Of a stretch of DNA of 59,735 nt, positions 9,497 to 18,728 are shown piece after piece. Below the pieces are notes generated by a model that saw only the letters and a list, made by a program, of their open reading frames with translations, had not been told where the DNA came from and made no database searches. The stretch comes from Nostoc sp. 'Peltigera membranacea cyanobiont' 210A. Lineage in GTDB: Bacteria; Cyanobacteriota; Cyanobacteriia; Cyanobacteriales; Nostocaceae. The stretch is taken from assembly GCF_002246015.1 (NCBI RefSeq), contig NZ_NOLJ01000006.1, forward strand, positions 485,722 to 545,456, in the 5' to 3' direction. Positions within the stretch are counted from its first letter, which is position 1, and the number at the start of each line of letters is the position of its first letter. Made by a program: the position numbers and the translations under genes.

Positions 9497-10405
9497 CTAC
9501 TCAATCAACACAAAATCTGAAGCTGATTTGATTCCTGGTTCTTGTCCCCTTAGCACAGAATTACCACTGAATAACTGACGTTGATCGATAGATTGAGGAT
9601 TGAGCCAGTCTGAAGCTTTCATTTGCCCCGTTTGACTGTAAGCAGCTAGGGCATTTTCATAACAAACTGCTCGCACATGTTCTTCAGGAATACCCCTATC
9701 TAACATCAACTGAGCCGTTTTTGGAACTGCCAAAGGATCGCTAATGCCCCAATCAGCACTACTATCTACAATGATGCGATCGCATCCATATTTGCGGACA
9801 ACTTCTACCATCCTGGCGTTACCCATCTTCGTCTGTGGGTAAATCGTAAAAGCCGCCCAAAAACCCCGTCCTAATACTTCTTCAACAGTTTCTTCGTTGT
9901 TGTGATCGATAACTACTTGTGAGGGATCTAAACCATATTCAATACAGCGATCCATACTCCGACTAGCACCTGCCTTTTTATTGCGATGAGGAGTATGAAT
10001 TAGTACCAGCGTATCAAGTTCTTTGGCTAATTCTAACTGTTGACAAAAGTACTTATCTTCTGCTTCCGTCATATCGTCATAACCAATTTCACCAATAGCA
10101 ACAACTCCTTCTTTACACGCATAAAGTGGTAGCAGTTCCATAACTTCAGCTGCTAGCGCTTCATTGTTAGCTTCTTTCGGATTTAGGCCGATTGTGCAGT
10201 AGTGTTGGATGCCAAACTGACTAGCACGAAACCGTTCCCAGCCCACAAGACTACTGAAGTAGTCTTTAAATGAGCCAGCGTTAGTTCGGGGTTGTCCTAA
10301 CCAAAAGGCTGGTTCAATAACGGCGACAATTCCATATTCCCGCATTACTAAGTAATCGTAAGTAGTACGGGAACACATGTGAATGTGAGGATCGATAAAC
10401 ATCAT
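9497..10405 (-). CDS. eboB: EboB, TatD-family metal-dependent hydrolase
   Basis: 302 residues, a TatD-like amidohydrolase-fold protein. Metal-binding motifs are IDPHIHM at the N terminus, AIGEIGYDD, VLIHTPHRNK, VVIDHNNEE and IVDSSADWG, so all expected His/Glu/Asp positions are present. Two start codons are adjacent (10405 and 10402). It belongs to the ebo cluster, which is required for normal scytonemin precursor export in Nostoc punctiforme. Its substrate is unknown. A block of eight GGAGGCA heptamers lies in the 159-bp spacer to eboA. Confidence 0.9.
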   Translation of the reverse strand: MMFIDPHIHMCSRTTYDYLVMREYGIVAVIEPAFWLGQPRTNAGSFKDYFSSLVGWERFRASQFGIQHYCTIGLNPKEANNEALAAEVMELLPLYACKEGVVAIGEIGYDDMTEAEDKYFCQQLELAKELDTLVLIHTPHRNKKAGASRSMDRCIEYGLDPSQVVIDHNNEETVEEVLGRGFWAAFTIYPQTKMGNARMVEVVRKYGCDRIIVDSSADWGISDPLAVPKTAQLMLDRGIPEEHVRAVCYENALAAYSQTGQMKASDWLNPQSIDQRQLFSGNSVLRGQEPGIKSASDFVLIE

Positions 10406-10433
10406 GGTTTTAATAATTGGGCATTGGGAAAGA

Positions 10434-10489
10434 GGAGGCAGGAGGCAGGAGGCAGGAGGCAGGAGGCAGGAGGCAGGAGGCAGGAGGCA
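10434..10489. repeat. Heptanucleotide tandem repeat, 8 copies of GGAGGCA
   Basis: Eight perfect 7-bp copies in the eboA-eboB spacer, a short tandemly repeated repetitive (STRR) sequence of the kind found in heterocystous cyanobacteria. On the coding strand of the ebo genes the transcript would read repeated TGCCTCC, about 28 nt before the eboB start. Confidence 0.95.
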
Positions 10490-10564
10490 GAAGTACTTTA
10501 ATTTTGAATTGATTTCTCCCTCATCCCCACTCCCTACTCCCTTTTATTTGTAAACAAAGAGGCG

Positions 10565-11446
10565 TTAGCGTGGCTCGCCGCAGGCATCGCGGCTAAAACT
10601 GCTCCAAGTCAGATTACCTTGTTGAATGGATGACTGTAAATCTGGGTAATGAGAAAGTAATGCTTGCGCTTGGGGTAAAGGAGACTCAGCACAAGCTAAG
10701 GCTGCTGCTTCTTGCTCGTGTACATCCCCATTAGCTAGTACTTTTTCCAAATCTGTGATGATGGCGCTATCGGCAAACCGTCCTACAGGCCGCCAAAGTT
10801 CTGGCGTAACTGAACGTTTAGCTGCCCAGCGTTCATGGGCATAGTCTGCCAACATCCTCGCCAATTCTGGGTTAGCACGCCGATCTAGACCCCAAATTAG
10901 ATGCAACGGACTGCCGACAAACACAGCTTTCAGTACCATCTGATTCCAAGCAGCATTATCTAAGTAATTCGCTGGATAAGGGTTACGTAGTGCTATAGCT
11001 TGGAATACATTACTCATATTGCTGCGGATTCCCTCAGCAGTACGGTGGCGATGTAACTCTGGATGTGGTAAAAGCGGCAAACTTTGATAAAGGACAACTA
11101 ACTCCCCCATATCGGCAGTGGAGAAGACTCGATCGAGAGTTTGTACATAGCCCTCAGCATCATCGTGGGGCAAAGCTAGAAGCAAAAGTGTGCGACCTGC
11201 TTGATCTACACTCCAATTACCAGGATACCAGCCGGGAATCAGATCCTCTGCTGCTTCCAAGTCTTGGAATGTTAGCTGTAAATCCTGTTTACCTAGATAA
11301 CGCGGCACAGCACTAAAAGCCGTAAAAAACACTCGTTCAGCGGCGCCGTTAGCGATCTGTGCCTGCTTTTGTTCCAACCAGGTAAAAGCTTTCTCTGAAA
11401 GAGACTTTAACAACCAGTGATGCAGTAATTTGTTTACTTTACTCAT
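10565..11446 (-). CDS. eboA: EboA domain protein
   Basis: About 293 residues from ATG 11446; the frame is also open from a TTG at 11485. The alpha-helical sequence shows EboA features, such as AERVFFTAFSAVPRYLGK, then GWYPGNWSVDQAGRTLLLL, LYQSLPLLPHPEL and AAALACAESPLPQAQALL. EboA has no assigned catalytic activity. It is the first gene of the minus-strand run A-B-C-E-F, and a 448-bp AT-rich spacer separates it from the divergent eboD. The ATG start is chosen because the helical KLLHHWLLKSLSEKA segment begins there; no strong ribosome-binding site supports either start. Confidence 0.85.
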   Translation of the reverse strand: MSKVNKLLHHWLLKSLSEKAFTWLEQKQAQIANGAAERVFFTAFSAVPRYLGKQDLQLTFQDLEAAEDLIPGWYPGNWSVDQAGRTLLLLALPHDDAEGYVQTLDRVFSTADMGELVVLYQSLPLLPHPELHRHRTAEGIRSNMSNVFQAIALRNPYPANYLDNAAWNQMVLKAVFVGSPLHLIWGLDRRANPELARMLADYAHERWAAKRSVTPELWRPVGRFADSAIITDLEKVLANGDVHEQEAAALACAESPLPQAQALLSHYPDLQSSIQQGNLTWSSFSRDACGEPR

Positions 11447-11894
11447 GATAAATTCAGCATAAGTTGCCCAACTTCTTTGTGACAACCAAGTATAAAATAT
11501 AGCACTAAACTTGATTTTTTGGGTTTGAAGCAGTTAGATAATATACTACTAGAATTATAACTTCACTGAATCTATAAAAATATCCTGACTTTAAAGAAGA
11601 TACTGTAAAGATACCATTTTGATTAGATAAATCCTAAAATTATCTTACGGAAAAAAATTAGAATTTTATGTAATAATGATCTCCATTACTAACCTCACAT
11701 ATCAAGCATAGGCATTAATATAAATTGTAAATTCATGTTAATTTGAACTTTATCTGTTAGACAAAAATACTTCAAAACTATGATTGGTTTATTAAATAGA
11801 TTTGGCTAGTAATTTATTTCAAAATTGAATTAGATAACGGATCTGTTTTGTCTATACTGCTGTTAAGTTTAATTGCAATAGTGTATATATTTAT
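11447..11894. promoter_or_regulatory. Divergent promoter region of eboA and eboD
   Basis: 448 bp of very AT-rich DNA between divergent eboA and eboD. It must hold promoters for both. I see TATACT-type -10 candidates (for example around 11852 on the plus strand) but no convincing -35, palindromic operator or NtcA site. Confidence 0.5.
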
Positions 11895-13124
11895 ATGTAC
11901 TTAGAAAGTAATAATATTCAAATGGCTATTCAACAAAAAAGCGCTCTTAATCTACAACCAATTAACCAATGTGTCCGTGTTACCTTCAATTATGATGTTC
12001 ACTTCACTAGAGGTCTGTTTCAGTTAGATAATCCTTTACTTGCACAAGCGATCGCCGCAGATGGAGAGACAACTCCAAAACAAGTACTAGCAGTGGTAGA
12101 TGGAGGATTTTTACAGTATCAAGATGGATTGCTAAAAAAATTATCAGCCTATGCCCAATGTTATGAAGATGTACTAACACTGAGCGGTGAGCCGATAGTA
12201 GTTCCGGGTGGAGAAGCAGTCAAAAACGATTCTAGATTTATAGAACAAATTCATCAGCGGATCAATGCAGCTGGATTATGCCGTCACTCCTACGTCTTAG
12301 CAATTGGAGGTGGAGCCGTCCTAGACATGGCAGGATATGCAGCAACAACGGCTCACCGAGGAATTCGGTTGCTACGAGTACCGACAACAGTATTAGGACA
12401 AAATGATTCGGGTGTAGGAGTAAAGAACGGAATCAATGCCTTCGGTAAGAAAAACTTTTTGGGTACATTCATGCCACCTTATGCTGTCTTGAATGACTTT
12501 GATTTTCTGACTAGCCTCGACGATCGAGATTGGCGATCGGGTATTGCAGAAGCGGTAAAAGTAGCGCTGATTAAAGATGCAGATTTCTTCGATTTCATTA
12601 TGACTAATGCCGATAAATTGGCTAATCGAGATATGGACATAATGGAAAGACTGATCTATCGTTGTTCTCAGTTGCACTTAGAGCATATTGCTGGTAGCGG
12701 CGATCCCTTTGAAATGGGTTCATCACGTCCTTTAGACTTTGGACACTGGGCTGCTCACAAACTAGAGCATTTAACTAATTACAGCCTACGTCATGGTGAA
12801 GCTGTAGCGATCGGCATCGCTTTAGATACAACCTATTCATATTTAACAGGGCAACTCTTGCAATCAGAGTGGCAAAGGGTTCTAACTACACTCAAAAAAT
12901 TAGGCTTTACTTTGTACGTATCGGCATTGACAGAGCAATTAGATCAACTAGATCATCCGCATTGTCTGTTTAGGGGGCTTACCGAATTCCGCGAACATTT
13001 GGGAGGAAAATTGACAATTACCCTTCTCCAAGGAATCGGAGAGGGAATAGAAGTTAACCAGGCGGATTTATCTTTGTATAGAGATGCTATTTTGATGCTG
13101 CAAGATTGGGAACTTTTGCATTGA
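11895..13124 (+). CDS. eboD: EboD, dehydroquinate-synthase-like sugar phosphate cyclase
   Basis: 409 residues of the 3-dehydroquinate synthase/sugar phosphate cyclase superfamily. NAD-binding and active-site segments are AIGGGAVLDMAGYAATTAHRG (shown in part), RVPTTVLGQNDSGVGVKNG and NAFGKKNFLGTF, and the metal-ligand region is DFGHWAAHKLEHL ... LRHGEAVAIGIALD. Sequence alone does not tell whether it makes dehydroquinate, a valiolone-type product or something else; in cyanobacteria this copy belongs to the ebo cluster and is distinct from housekeeping AroB. It is transcribed away from the other ebo genes. A second in-frame ATG at 11922 is also possible. Confidence 0.88.
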   Translation: MYLESNNIQMAIQQKSALNLQPINQCVRVTFNYDVHFTRGLFQLDNPLLAQAIAADGETTPKQVLAVVDGGFLQYQDGLLKKLSAYAQCYEDVLTLSGEPIVVPGGEAVKNDSRFIEQIHQRINAAGLCRHSYVLAIGGGAVLDMAGYAATTAHRGIRLLRVPTTVLGQNDSGVGVKNGINAFGKKNFLGTFMPPYAVLNDFDFLTSLDDRDWRSGIAEAVKVALIKDADFFDFIMTNADKLANRDMDIMERLIYRCSQLHLEHIAGSGDPFEMGSSRPLDFGHWAAHKLEHLTNYSLRHGEAVAIGIALDTTYSYLTGQLLQSEWQRVLTTLKKLGFTLYVSALTEQLDQLDHPHCLFRGLTEFREHLGGKLTITLLQGIGEGIEVNQADLSLYRDAILMLQDWELLH

Positions 13125-13220
13125 TTCTCCATTGGGTGCAATTAGCAGAAGCGATGTCTAGAAACAAGCCATTACACTAAAATGTGCTTGTTAATGCACA
13201 AATTTACACCTGGATGATTT

Positions 13221-14141
13221 ATGCACCCAGAAACGCAAGACCTTATTAGTCGGTTTAGAAATTATACAGAAAATCGTCAGCCGTTTGTCTGGAATACAGA
13301 GAATAGGGGAGGACTGAATTGCTGGAATTTATTATTGTCGGAAGGCTTTGTTCAAACTACTGATTTCGATCAAGCGATCGCAACATGGAAAGGGATAGCA
13401 CGTCGGGGGATGCCAACAGACCCAAAAGAGTATCCTGGATACAAGTACGCTTCTTCTCGGCGTGAGCGTAAAGATGATTCCTGGAGTCCTTATTTGCAAT
13501 CACAGCAAAACCAGTACTACAACGCTCTAGCTTATTTTCTCAAAAGCAGCTTACAAAACCTTAGAGCCTACAGTCTTCGCAGCATTAATCGGAGCCTTAA
13601 CGTTTCTTGGGCACAAGAATTTAAGATTTTTATCATCGTTGGTCAAACTTCCGATTTAGAGTGGATCTGCCTTGCACCTACGGTTCCCGATCAGGTTTGG
13701 AATCGATACACGAACTCTTTCCATCCAGAACTTGCTTCATTAACTGCCTGTCAATCGACGAAGCCAGTCGCACGAGACATACATGAAAAAATTAGTAAGG
13801 TGCTTATAAAGTTAAAGCCGATAGAGTGTTACGGGTATTACGATTACGTCATCTACAACCACCAAATTTTTTGCACAATCTCCTCTGACGAAGCGATCGC
13901 AATCGAACTTGCCTTAAAAGCAGGAAAGATGTTTGATGACGATCCTTACTATTTCAAAGTTAAGTATGATGGAGATTCATCGGAAAAACCTGTTACCCAA
14001 TTCATGCGTAACAATTTCCAACAAATTCAACGATATATGTTTTGCTTTTGGGATGTTGGATATGGGTACAAGTTTGGTCTTACTCAACATGGAGATTGGG
14101 TTGGCTTGAAGTATTTGAGTTACATGGACTACAACCCTTGA
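13221..14141 (+). CDS. Hypothetical protein, 306 aa
   Basis: Not recognised. It is a soluble protein rich in aromatic residues (Trp, Tyr), with basic stretches such as SSRRERKDD near residue 75. A middle alpha/beta section (KIFIIVGQTSDLEWICLAP) precedes a C-terminal part with the acidic segment MFDDDPYYFKVKYDGDSSE. No signal peptide or membrane span. It starts at ATG 13221 about 100 bp after eboD on the same strand, but the TTGATT-rich gap and different composition do not argue for co-transcription. Function unknown. Confidence 0.7.
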   Translation: MHPETQDLISRFRNYTENRQPFVWNTENRGGLNCWNLLLSEGFVQTTDFDQAIATWKGIARRGMPTDPKEYPGYKYASSRRERKDDSWSPYLQSQQNQYYNALAYFLKSSLQNLRAYSLRSINRSLNVSWAQEFKIFIIVGQTSDLEWICLAPTVPDQVWNRYTNSFHPELASLTACQSTKPVARDIHEKISKVLIKLKPIECYGYYDYVIYNHQIFCTISSDEAIAIELALKAGKMFDDDPYYFKVKYDGDSSEKPVTQFMRNNFQQIQRYMFCFWDVGYGYKFGLTQHGDWVGLKYLSYMDYNP

Positions 14142-14408
14142 TAGCAGCCTAATAACCAAATTCAGTATAGCTCGATATGAAGTCTGCTAAGTGTCCCATT
14201 TCATGCAGAATGATCGCTAAATTATTTTTATAAAAGTGAGATTTTATTAAACTACGCCTAATTGCGATTCTTTTATTCTGCAAAAATATAGCTGAATTTT
14301 TACGGCGATCGCTACTTCGTGGTTCGGAATTGCAAAATACTTTTTAGTTCTTCTTCTTCGTTGAGAACGTGGTAAGTTTCTCAACTTTTATACTAAATTA
14401 AAGTTATT

Positions 14409-14666
14409 GTGAGCCAAAAAAGTATGATGTCTTCGCTTCCCGTCAACGACGCTCAAAATAATTTGCAAGAGATCATCGACCAAGTTGCACAGGGTAAACC
14501 TATGATCATTCGAGGCGATCGCGGTAATGCAATTCTGCTTGCGGAAAAAGATTGGTCTGCAATTCAGGAGACTCTTTACTTATTATCTGTCCCTGGAATG
14601 CGAGAATCTATAAAAGAAGGACTAGCAACCCCGATCCAAGAATGTGATGGGGAGTTGGATTGGTGA
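14409..14666 (+). CDS. YefM/Phd-family antitoxin
   Basis: 85 residues. LPVNDAQNNLQEIIDQVAQG and MIIRGDRGNAILLAEKDW are the N-terminal DNA-binding and dimerisation motifs of the Phd/YefM antitoxin family, and the C-terminal tail ESIKEGLATPIQECDGELDW is the usual toxin-wrapping segment. It would bind and neutralise the adjacent Txe/YoeB-type toxin and repress the pair. The frame opens with GTG 14409; ATG 14424 and 14427 are alternatives. The stop codon overlaps the toxin start (GTGA), the normal arrangement for this pair. The antitoxin looks intact while the toxin frame is broken. Confidence 0.85.
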   Translation: MSQKSMMSSLPVNDAQNNLQEIIDQVAQGKPMIIRGDRGNAILLAEKDWSAIQETLYLLSVPGMRESIKEGLATPIQECDGELDW

Positions 14667-14972
14667 GTCAGCAAGCTTCTGAGGAGCCACTTGCAAACCC
14701 CGAAGGAGCGAGTTGGAGGTTGATTTACACAAAACAAGCGCAAAAAGACGCGAAGAAATTAGCTTCTAGTAACTTAAAGGAAAAGACCGAGGAATTACTT
14801 GCAGTCTTTAAAGAAAATCCTTTTCAAAATCCTCCACCTTATGAAAAGCTGGTTGGTGAATTATCAGGATGTTTATTCTCGCAGGATAAATATACAGCAT
14901 CGCTTGGTATATGAGGTCATCGAATCCGAGCAAGTAGTCAAGATAATTCATATGTGGACGCATTATGAGTAA
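14663..14972 (+). pseudogene. Txe/YoeB-family toxin, frameshifted
   Basis: The first frame reads WRLIYTKQAQKDAKKLAS and YEKLVGELSG, typical of Txe/YoeB ribosome-dependent mRNA endonucleases, then runs into a wrong frame at about 14870 and stops at 14914. From there another frame continues with VYSRRINIQHRLVYEV and IHMWTHYE to a TAA at 14970-14972. These are the family's catalytic C-terminal elements (SRRIN.QHRLVY). A single extra T in GGATGTTTATTC would account for it. Either the toxin is dead, or the base is a sequencing error, or the shift is used. The N terminus (SQQASEEPLANPEGA) is longer than usual. The gene ends 2 bp before the convergent YdcF-like gene. Confidence 0.85.
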
Positions 14973-14973
14973 G

Positions 14974-15672
14974 TTATCTCCTCAGCCCCCCTTGGTGTTC
15001 GCAATGAAAACCTCGATGCTCCCAGGCTTGCATATCTACATCAGTAAGTTTTGTCACATTTGAGCATTGCGGTTGAATAATTTGACTTAAAATCGCCCAA
15101 AATAAGCTGCGTGTTACATCTAATCCAGTTTTAGTCCAAGATTCCTGATTACCAGGAATACCCAATTCTTGAACAATTTCTGGCTCTACCCAAATACCAT
15201 GAGCGCCCAAAAGAATCTGTGCCATCCATTTAGCTCTGGGTAAATGACTGGGCGAAGTAATCAACATGACTTTATGCACTCCCCAACGGCGCAGAATTGG
15301 AATACTATAATAAAAATTTTCAAAGGTAGAATTCGCGCAGTTTTCTAACCAAACGTTTTTTACCTCTGCTAATTCCGCCTGAAAAATTAACCGTATACAC
15401 GGATCTGGGGAACCATGAGAAATTAAAATTGGGGTTTGCGGGTATTGTTTTGCCAGTTGGGCAACATAAGTTTCTCGACGAATACTGCCACCCAGCACAA
15501 AGAAGGCATCTATTGGCTGCGAAGAAGCAAAAAGTAAGGTTATAGTAGTGAAAATCAGCCAAACACCCAGGACAACATAGAATCCACCACTGAGTTTTTG
15601 TAACAATTGCCACAGATTAACAGATTTTTTTTTAATAGAAATTAATGATTTGATGGTAAATTTGCGTTTCAT
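14974..15672 (-). CDS. YdcF-like (DUF218) membrane-anchored protein
   Basis: 232 residues. A basic N-terminal stretch and one transmembrane segment (about residues 28-50, GGFYVVLGVWLIFTTITLLF) anchor a DUF218/YdcF domain. The domain shows DAFFVLGGSIRRE, ILISHGSP, the ENCANSTFEN stretch and VMLITSPSHLPRA, the last two being the conserved Asn- and Ser/His-containing loops of the family. Relatives include ElyC/SanA and vancomycin-sensitivity proteins linked to envelope metabolism; the reaction is not defined. It is a single gene convergent with the toxin remnant. Confidence 0.8.
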   Translation of the reverse strand: MKRKFTIKSLISIKKKSVNLWQLLQKLSGGFYVVLGVWLIFTTITLLFASSQPIDAFFVLGGSIRRETYVAQLAKQYPQTPILISHGSPDPCIRLIFQAELAEVKNVWLENCANSTFENFYYSIPILRRWGVHKVMLITSPSHLPRAKWMAQILLGAHGIWVEPEIVQELGIPGNQESWTKTGLDVTRSLFWAILSQIIQPQCSNVTKLTDVDMQAWEHRGFHCEHQGGLRR

Positions 15673-15984
15673 GACTTAAGTAAGAAAAACTGATTTTATT
15701 GCTGTATAACAGTACTGCAATTCAGCGATCAAAGTGCTATCTTATAAAAGTAATCTAGAATGCAAAGATGACGCTAATTAAAGTGTCACATACTCAGTAT
15801 AGCCTTCCGGAGTCGACTAACAAACTGAGAAATGATTGTTAATAACTAATGCGGCATTTTTGGCATCATTTAAGGATAAAAATGATGAAGGAGCATAGTT
15901 GATTCTGGGGTATAAAAACTTAAAAATTTCTGGAAAGCCTGATTGCTAAACTGTCAACAACACAATTATTCCAGCTAAGTATAC
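15673..15984. other. Intergenic region, divergent YdcF-like / S41 protease
   Basis: 312 bp of ordinary AT-rich spacer between divergently transcribed genes. It must contain both promoters. I see no repeat, operator or RNA structure that I can support. Confidence 0.5.
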
Positions 15985-17325
15985 ATGAACCAATCTGCGA
16001 AAAGTTACTCACCGCTCCAAGTAGCCTTGATTGGTGGAGCGATCGCCACAACTGCTACCATATCCGTGTTCGGCCCCGCTTGGACTCGTGGTGTCCGTGC
16101 TGCTCTAGCCCTCCAAGACAGCCCAAAAGTGATAGTTGACCAAGTTTGGCAACTGGTAAATCATGAATATGTTGATGGTAAATTTAATCAACAAGATTGG
16201 CAAGCAACCAGGCAAAGCCTGTTGAGCAAAGACTACTCTTCTAAGGAAGAAGCATACACTGCCATCCGCGAAGCTTTACAAAAGTTGGGAGATCCTTACA
16301 CTCGGTTCATGGACCCCCAACAATTTGAAGCTCTGACTAGCCAAACATCAGGGGAAGTCTCTGGTATTGGTGTTCGGATGGAAGTGAACGAAAAAACTCA
16401 GCGCCTCACTGTTGTCGAAGCCATAGAAAATTCTCCGGCGCTGAAAGCTGGGATCAAAGCAGGCGATGAAATTTTGGCAATTGACGGCAAATCTACTCTC
16501 AAAATGAAAGTGGATGATGCCTCAAAGCTAATCCGTGGTAAAGCGGGTAGTCCCATCAAGCTACGACTGGGACGGGCGGGCCAAAATGCCTTTGATTTGA
16601 AGCTGACAAGGGCAAGTATTGAAGTGCCAACGGTACGCTATACCCTCAAACAAGAAGGAAATCGCCGCGTTGGCTATATCCGTTTGCGAGAATTTAGCGC
16701 CCACGCCGCAGACCAAATGCAACGAGCTATCCGCGATTTGAACACTAAGAAAGTTGATTCTTATGTGTTGGATTTGCGGGGAAATCCTGGCGGTTTGTTG
16801 CAAGCGAGCATTGAAATTGCTCGGATGTGGTATAATGACGGCGGAATTGTCAAGACAGTAGACCGTGTGGGCGGCACTGAGGAAACTAAAGCTAATCGCA
16901 CTGCTTTAACAAATCGTCCTTTGGCGGTCTTAGTGGATGGGAATTCAGCTAGTGCTAGCGAAATCCTCACAGGGGCACTCAAGGATAATAAGCGGGCGGT
17001 AGTCGTAGGCGGTCAAACTTTTGGCAAAGCCCTAGTGCAGTCAGTTCATGAACTGGCAGATGGTTCCGGCTTGGCTGTCACCATAGCCCATTACTACACC
17101 CCGGCGGGAACAGATATTAACCATAAAGGAATTGCCCCAGATATCAAGCTAGACCTAACAGAAGCACAAGAGCGCCAATTGGCTTCTAATCCAAATTTAA
17201 TCGGAACTAAGAGCGATCCCCAATATGCTCGAGCGATCGCAATTCTATCAAATAACAACTTTGCCCAGCCGCCAGCAAATCAACCGACTCGACCCATGAG
17301 CCGCGCCGATAACCTGAAATTTTAA
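15985..17325 (+). CDS. Carboxyl-terminal processing protease (S41, CtpB-like)
   Basis: 446 residues. An N-terminal hydrophobic segment (PLQVALIGGAIATTATISVF, residues 10-29) directs it to the thylakoid lumen or periplasm. A PDZ domain follows (about 120-205, SGIGVRMEV ... GIKAGDEILAIDG) and then the S41 peptidase core. The Ser-Lys dyad is visible: Ser323 in DGNSASASEI and Lys348 in GQTFGKALVQ, 25 residues apart as in other Ctp proteases. Cyanobacteria have CtpA (D1 maturation), CtpB and CtpC; this sequence most resembles CtpB, but I cannot separate the paralogues with certainty. It stands alone on the plus strand. Confidence 0.9.
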   Translation: MNQSAKSYSPLQVALIGGAIATTATISVFGPAWTRGVRAALALQDSPKVIVDQVWQLVNHEYVDGKFNQQDWQATRQSLLSKDYSSKEEAYTAIREALQKLGDPYTRFMDPQQFEALTSQTSGEVSGIGVRMEVNEKTQRLTVVEAIENSPALKAGIKAGDEILAIDGKSTLKMKVDDASKLIRGKAGSPIKLRLGRAGQNAFDLKLTRASIEVPTVRYTLKQEGNRRVGYIRLREFSAHAADQMQRAIRDLNTKKVDSYVLDLRGNPGGLLQASIEIARMWYNDGGIVKTVDRVGGTEETKANRTALTNRPLAVLVDGNSASASEILTGALKDNKRAVVVGGQTFGKALVQSVHELADGSGLAVTIAHYYTPAGTDINHKGIAPDIKLDLTEAQERQLASNPNLIGTKSDPQYARAIAILSNNNFAQPPANQPTRPMSRADNLKF

Positions 17326-17473
17326 ATTGACGCGAATGATTTGTTACCAGGTGTTTATATAGTAGTATTCCCAAATCCAAATTTTTGGAGTTATGAAAAC
17401 TGCTTGATATGCCGTTCCAGGATTTTGGTTTGGGAATACTAGCTACTAATCCCATCTCCAAAATCTCAGATTT

Positions 17474-18442
17474 ATGAATCATCAGCCAGTTGATGCAACC
17501 GCTGTCACCAGATTTTTACCAATGGTGTCGGTGGTTGTTCCTATTTATAACGGTGAGGCAGATTTACCAGAGTTAATCAATTGTCTGTTGTCTCAAACTT
17601 ACCCAAAAGACCGGGTAGAATACTTGTTGGTGGACAATAACAGTAGCGATCGCACTCTCACCATCCTGAAAACATCTGCCGAAAATTGCCCAATTACAAT
17701 TCGCCCCTTAAGCGAAACCCAAATTCAAAGCTCCTACGCTGCTCGTAATACTGGGATTCGCGCCGCTACGGGTGAAATTATGATTTTTACCGATGCAGAT
17801 TGTCGTCCACAACCGCAATGGTTAAATACACTAATTCAGCCTTTTGTCAACCCAGAAGTGGTAATTGTTGCTGGTGAAATTTTGGCACTACTAGGCACAA
17901 CTCTGCTAGAACAACACGCAGACCGTCAAGAAACTTTATCGCAAAAGCACACCCTTAACCATTCCTTTCGTCCCTATGGTCAAACAGCTAATTTGGCGAT
18001 TCGGCACATTGCCTTTAAAAAAGTGGGCTTATTTCGTCCCTATCTGACTACTGGTGGTGATGCTGATATTTGTTGGCGGATTTTGGGTGAAAACATCGGG
18101 CGTTTAGAATTTGCCCCAAATGCGATCGTTCAGCACCGCCACCGCGCTACACTTCAAGAACTACAAAGTCAATGGCGGCGTTATGGACGCTCAAATCGCT
18201 ATCTGCACGAACTGCACGGTGTAGATTTAATGCGAGAGATGACACCTAAAGAATACGGCTATCGTTTGGCACGTTGGTTATTGAAGGAAGTACCAAGAGA
18301 TATTAAAAAGGCGTTGGTGCAGCAAGCTACCCTTGTAGATTTATTAAGTACTCCCATTGGTTTGTTCACAGCTAGGGCGCGTACTGCTGGACAAAGAGAC
18401 GCCAAGCTACCAGAGAATGCCAAGATAATTGCTCGACTGTAA
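17474..18442 (+). CDS. Family 2 glycosyltransferase
   Basis: 322 residues, a GT-A fold inverting glycosyltransferase. VSVVVPIYNGEADLPELINC begins the nucleotide-binding fold, LLVDNNSSDRT is the sugar-nucleotide loop, and IMIFTDADCRPQPQW carries the DxD-type metal site. The C-terminal third has an amphipathic region (LARWLLKEVPRDIKKALVQQ) but no clear membrane span. Such enzymes build exopolysaccharide or glycolipid; donor and acceptor are unknown. It follows the S41 protease by 148 bp and may have its own promoter. Confidence 0.85.
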   Translation: MNHQPVDATAVTRFLPMVSVVVPIYNGEADLPELINCLLSQTYPKDRVEYLLVDNNSSDRTLTILKTSAENCPITIRPLSETQIQSSYAARNTGIRAATGEIMIFTDADCRPQPQWLNTLIQPFVNPEVVIVAGEILALLGTTLLEQHADRQETLSQKHTLNHSFRPYGQTANLAIRHIAFKKVGLFRPYLTTGGDADICWRILGENIGRLEFAPNAIVQHRHRATLQELQSQWRRYGRSNRYLHELHGVDLMREMTPKEYGYRLARWLLKEVPRDIKKALVQQATLVDLLSTPIGLFTARARTAGQRDAKLPENAKIIARL

Positions 18443-18728
18443 GTAAGAAAAAGGGCGTTGCTGACTTAGATGTATAAATCTTGGTGTAGAGACTAGCAAT
18501 TCAATGTCTCTACAAAGGTTTTGAAATATAATTGTCGCCTTGGTCTCTGGCAATTTCTTCTAGTGACCATACCATAGTGTTTTTGTGGAGAAAGTTACAA
18601 TTAGTGTACCTTTATATATTGGTACTTATAGACAGGGCAATATCTTCTTCATCTTCCCTTCTATCCTTTTGTTCAATGCCTGTCAACTTTCGCTAAATTG
18701 GAAAAAGGAAAACTCAAGGGAATTTTAA

